From NCBI GenBank assembly GCA_027058735.1, contig JALURZ010000259.1:1-7706 (forward strand): 7,706 nucleotides of DNA, given 5' to 3'. This DNA is from Hyphomicrobiales bacterium. GTDB lineage: Bacteria; Pseudomonadota; Alphaproteobacteria; Rhizobiales; JALURZ01. Position 1 is the first letter of the stretch, and each line of letters begins with the position of its first letter. A program made the translations under genes and the position numbers. The notes below the pieces were generated by a model. The model had not been told where the DNA came from and did no database searches. It saw only the letters and a program-made list of their open reading frames with translations. Shown in pieces: positions 5,834-7,706 of the stretch.

Positions 5834-7186
5834 ATGGCGAATACACAGCTTACGCTGCACGGCGTCCTGAAGGACGTCGGTTTCTTGAAAAAACCGCCAA
5901 AGCTTCCCGCCCGCATCGACCGCGCCATCCGGCAACAGGACGATGCCAGCGAAGTCCTGGTCAAGCTGCTGCAGCTCACCGTCGTCGGCATCATGGGGGT
6001 GCTCTATCTGTTGTCGCCCAAGACCGATGCCGGCACGGCGTTCTCGCCGGTGCCTTATGCGCTGCTCGGCTATCTGGTGCTGAATTCCGCCGCCCTGGTC
6101 TGGGCCTTGCGGCGGGGCCTGCCCAACTGGGCGGTCTATATCTCGATCGTGTTCGACATCACCCTTCTCATGGTGCTGATCTGGACCTTCCACATCCAGT
6201 ATGACCAGCCCCCGGCGTTCTATCTCAAGGCGCCGACCCTGCTTTACATCTTCATCTTCATTGCGCTGCGCGCGCTGCGGTTTCAGGCCCGGTTCGTGCT
6301 GGCGGCCGGTCTCATCGCCGCGCTCGGCTGGGGGGTCATGATCGCCTATGTCACCTTGTCGGACCCCGCCAATTCGATGATCACCCGCAACTATGTGGAG
6401 TATCTCACCAGCAACGCCATCTTGCTGGGCGCGGAATTCGACAAGATCATATCCATACTGATTGTCACCGGGATTCTGGCGCTGGCGCTCAAGCGCGCGC
6501 ATGATCTGCTGGTGCGCGCGGTGAGCGAGAAAGCGGCGGCGGAAAACCTGTCCAGCTTTTTCGACGACAATGTCGCCAGCCTGATCGCCCGTGCCGATGA
6601 GCAGATCGCGCCCGGCACCGGCGTCAGCCGCAACGCGGCCATTCTCAACGTGGATATTCGCGGTTTCACCGAAATGGCCGCCGACATGGACCCCAGCACG
6701 GTGATGAGCGTGCTGACGGACTACCAGCGCCGCCTGGTGCCCGCCATTCAGGCGCACGGAGGCACCATCGACAAGTTTCTGGGAGACGGCATCATGGCCT
6801 CTTTCGGCGCGGTCACGCCGACATCGACCTATGCGGCCGATGCCCTGAAGGCGGTGGACGCCGTTCTGGAGGCAATCGGCGACTGGCAGGGGGACGGCCA
6901 GGCGACCGCGCCCTACGAGATCAACCTGGCGGTCGCGGCCGGGCCGGTTTCCTTTGGCGCGGTGGGGGATGAAAAACGCCTCGAATATACCGTGATCGGG
7001 GCGGCGGTGAACCTGTCGGCGAAACTGGAGAAATACAACAAGGACGCCGGGTCGCGCGCGCTGGTCGACCGCGAAACCTACGACACCGCCTGCCGGCAGG
7101 GCTATCGGGCCGGCGGCAGGCCAAGAACGCTGAGGGCCAAAGTGCCCGGCACCGCGCGCGCGCGCCAACTGGTCGTTCTGGCCTGA
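5834..7186 (+). CDS. Membrane-bound class III adenylate/guanylate cyclase
   Basis: A 450-residue membrane cyclase, probably making cAMP from ATP. After a ~40-residue cytoplasmic lead come about six membrane helices (near 42-60, 73-93, 99-119, 133-150, 152-173, 203-222), then a linker with the pre-cyclase motif LSSFFDDNVASLI (239-251), and a class III catalytic domain from ~268. Metal-binding aspartates are D274 (NVDIRGFT) and D318 (FLGDGIMASFG); base-recognising residues are K314 and T386 (EYTVIG), the Lys-Thr pair of class IIIb; N393 is the transition-state Asn. The matching Arg, four residues on, is Lys here (K397 in VNLSAKLE), and the usual GDAVN reads GAAVN. The spacing of all these positions fits Spirulina CyaC as I recall it. 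The signal sensed by the membrane part is unknown. It follows tRNA-Val by 41 bases and overlaps the next gene by one base. Confidence 0.88.
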   Translation: MANTQLTLHGVLKDVGFLKKPPKLPARIDRAIRQQDDASEVLVKLLQLTVVGIMGVLYLLSPKTDAGTAFSPVPYALLGYLVLNSAALVWALRRGLPNWAVYISIVFDITLLMVLIWTFHIQYDQPPAFYLKAPTLLYIFIFIALRALRFQARFVLAAGLIAALGWGVMIAYVTLSDPANSMITRNYVEYLTSNAILLGAEFDKIISILIVTGILALALKRAHDLLVRAVSEKAAAENLSSFFDDNVASLIARADEQIAPGTGVSRNAAILNVDIRGFTEMAADMDPSTVMSVLTDYQRRLVPAIQAHGGTIDKFLGDGIMASFGAVTPTSTYAADALKAVDAVLEAIGDWQGDGQATAPYEINLAVAAGPVSFGAVGDEKRLEYTVIGAAVNLSAKLEKYNKDAGSRALVDRETYDTACRQGYRAGGRPRTLRAKVPGTARARQLVVLA

Positions 7187-7706
7187 TGAACGCCCCGGCG
7201 GAAAACCGGTGCCCGGTCTGCGGCGGCACCGCGTTTGCCGACTTTCGCGCCAGGAAGAACGTGCAATGCACGTCCTGCCGCTCTCTTGAGCGCGGACGGC
7301 TCTGCTGGATCGCGCTTGAGCACCTGGGGCTGTTGGCCAAACCGGCCCCTGAAATCCTGCATCTGGCGCCGGAATACGGGCTGTTTCACCGCTTCGCGGC
7401 ACTTTTCGGCGACACCTACCACCCTCACGATCTGGAGCCGGAACGCTTCACCTATGCGCATGGCAGGGTGAAGAAAGTCGATCTGTGCCATGATATTGAA
7501 CGCTGGACGCCGGGCACGTTCGATCTGGTCGTGCACAATCACGTGCTGGAACACCTGGCGTGCGATTACTGGGCGGTACTGAAAAATCTCGACCGGCTGG
7601 TGAAACCGGGCGGCATTCATCTGTTTTCGGTCCCCTTTGCCGGAGATCTCACGGACGAGGATATGGACCCCGCCATGCCGGCGGGCGAACGCACCGCCCG
7701 GTTCGG
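7186..7706 (+). CDS. Zinc-ribbon SAM-dependent methyltransferase (3' end outside window)
   Basis: The first 173 residues of a class I methyltransferase of unknown substrate. The N-terminus carries a likely zinc ribbon, CPVC (C9, C12) and CTSC (C28, C31), followed by RSLERGR. The Rossmann part starts with ILHLAPEYG (57-65), where the usual glycine-rich motif I (as in DxGCGxG) is replaced by an APE form, then HDLEP (81-85), KKVDLCHDI (96-104), FDLVVHNHVLEHL (112-124) of the Methyltransf_11 type, and LVKPGGIHLFSVPF (138-151). The ATG overlaps the cyclase stop as TGATG and has no clear ribosome site, so it probably depends on coupling to cyclase translation. No stop occurs before the window ends. 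I recall similar zinc-ribbon LHxAPE proteins in bacteria, often near surface-sugar genes, but nothing here shows the substrate. Confidence 0.82.
   Translation, partial: MNAPAENRCPVCGGTAFADFRARKNVQCTSCRSLERGRLCWIALEHLGLLAKPAPEILHLAPEYGLFHRFAALFGDTYHPHDLEPERFTYAHGRVKKVDLCHDIERWTPGTFDLVVHNHVLEHLACDYWAVLKNLDRLVKPGGIHLFSVPFAGDLTDEDMDPAMPAGERTARF

Noticed and set aside
5771..7402. 543-codon open frame on the minus strand
   Set aside because: It is antisense to the cyclase and methyltransferase genes, has an Arg/Gly/His/Gln-rich composition and no recognisable motif. Long antisense frames are usual in GC-rich DNA.

Overview
The window is GC-rich DNA, with most codons ending in G or C. Every recognisable gene is of alphaproteobacterial type, so the source is probably an alphaproteobacterium; genus cannot be read from the sequence. 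It is chromosomal housekeeping DNA with no phage, transposase, integrase or CRISPR. Eight protein genes (two cut by the window edges) and one tRNA gene fill almost all of it.

Layout. (1) 1-478, plus strand: the C-terminal part of a GCS2/YbdK-type carboxylate-amine ligase, a family that includes gamma-glutamylcysteine-forming enzymes. (2) 480-4614, minus strand: a compact run read gabD, rpiA, a secreted DUF2059 protein, then gor. gabD and rpiA overlap by 4 bases, rpiA and the DUF2059 gene are 1 base apart, and gor follows after 64 bases. The ends of gor and the ligase gene converge with a single base between stop codons. (3) 4615-5003: a 389-base divergent intergenic region. It holds a REP-like element with two hairpins and, separately, a tandem pair of 23-base dyad repeats that look like an operator. 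(4) 5004-5672, plus: gph, phosphoglycolate phosphatase. (5) 5717-5792, plus: tRNA-Val(CAC), with a good promoter whose -35 box overlaps the gph stop codon. (6) 5834-7186, plus: a six-helix membrane class III nucleotide cyclase. (7) 7186-7706, plus: a zinc-ribbon SAM-dependent methyltransferase overlapping the cyclase stop by one base and running off the window.

How they fit. The minus-strand genes share a redox and carbon theme: GabD-type dehydrogenases commonly make NADPH, RpiA belongs to the pentose phosphate pathway, and glutathione reductase spends NADPH. The neighbouring ligase fragment may also act in thiol synthesis. Gph removes 2-phosphoglycolate. From memory, gph, rpiA, DUF2059 and gor lie close together in other alphaproteobacteria, which would make gabD the less usual member here. 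The cyclase and methyltransferase form a second, probably translationally coupled pair.

I see no clearly new system. The points most worth a second look are the tandem dyad repeats, the Lys in place of the transition-state Arg in the cyclase, and the cyclase-methyltransferase overlap.
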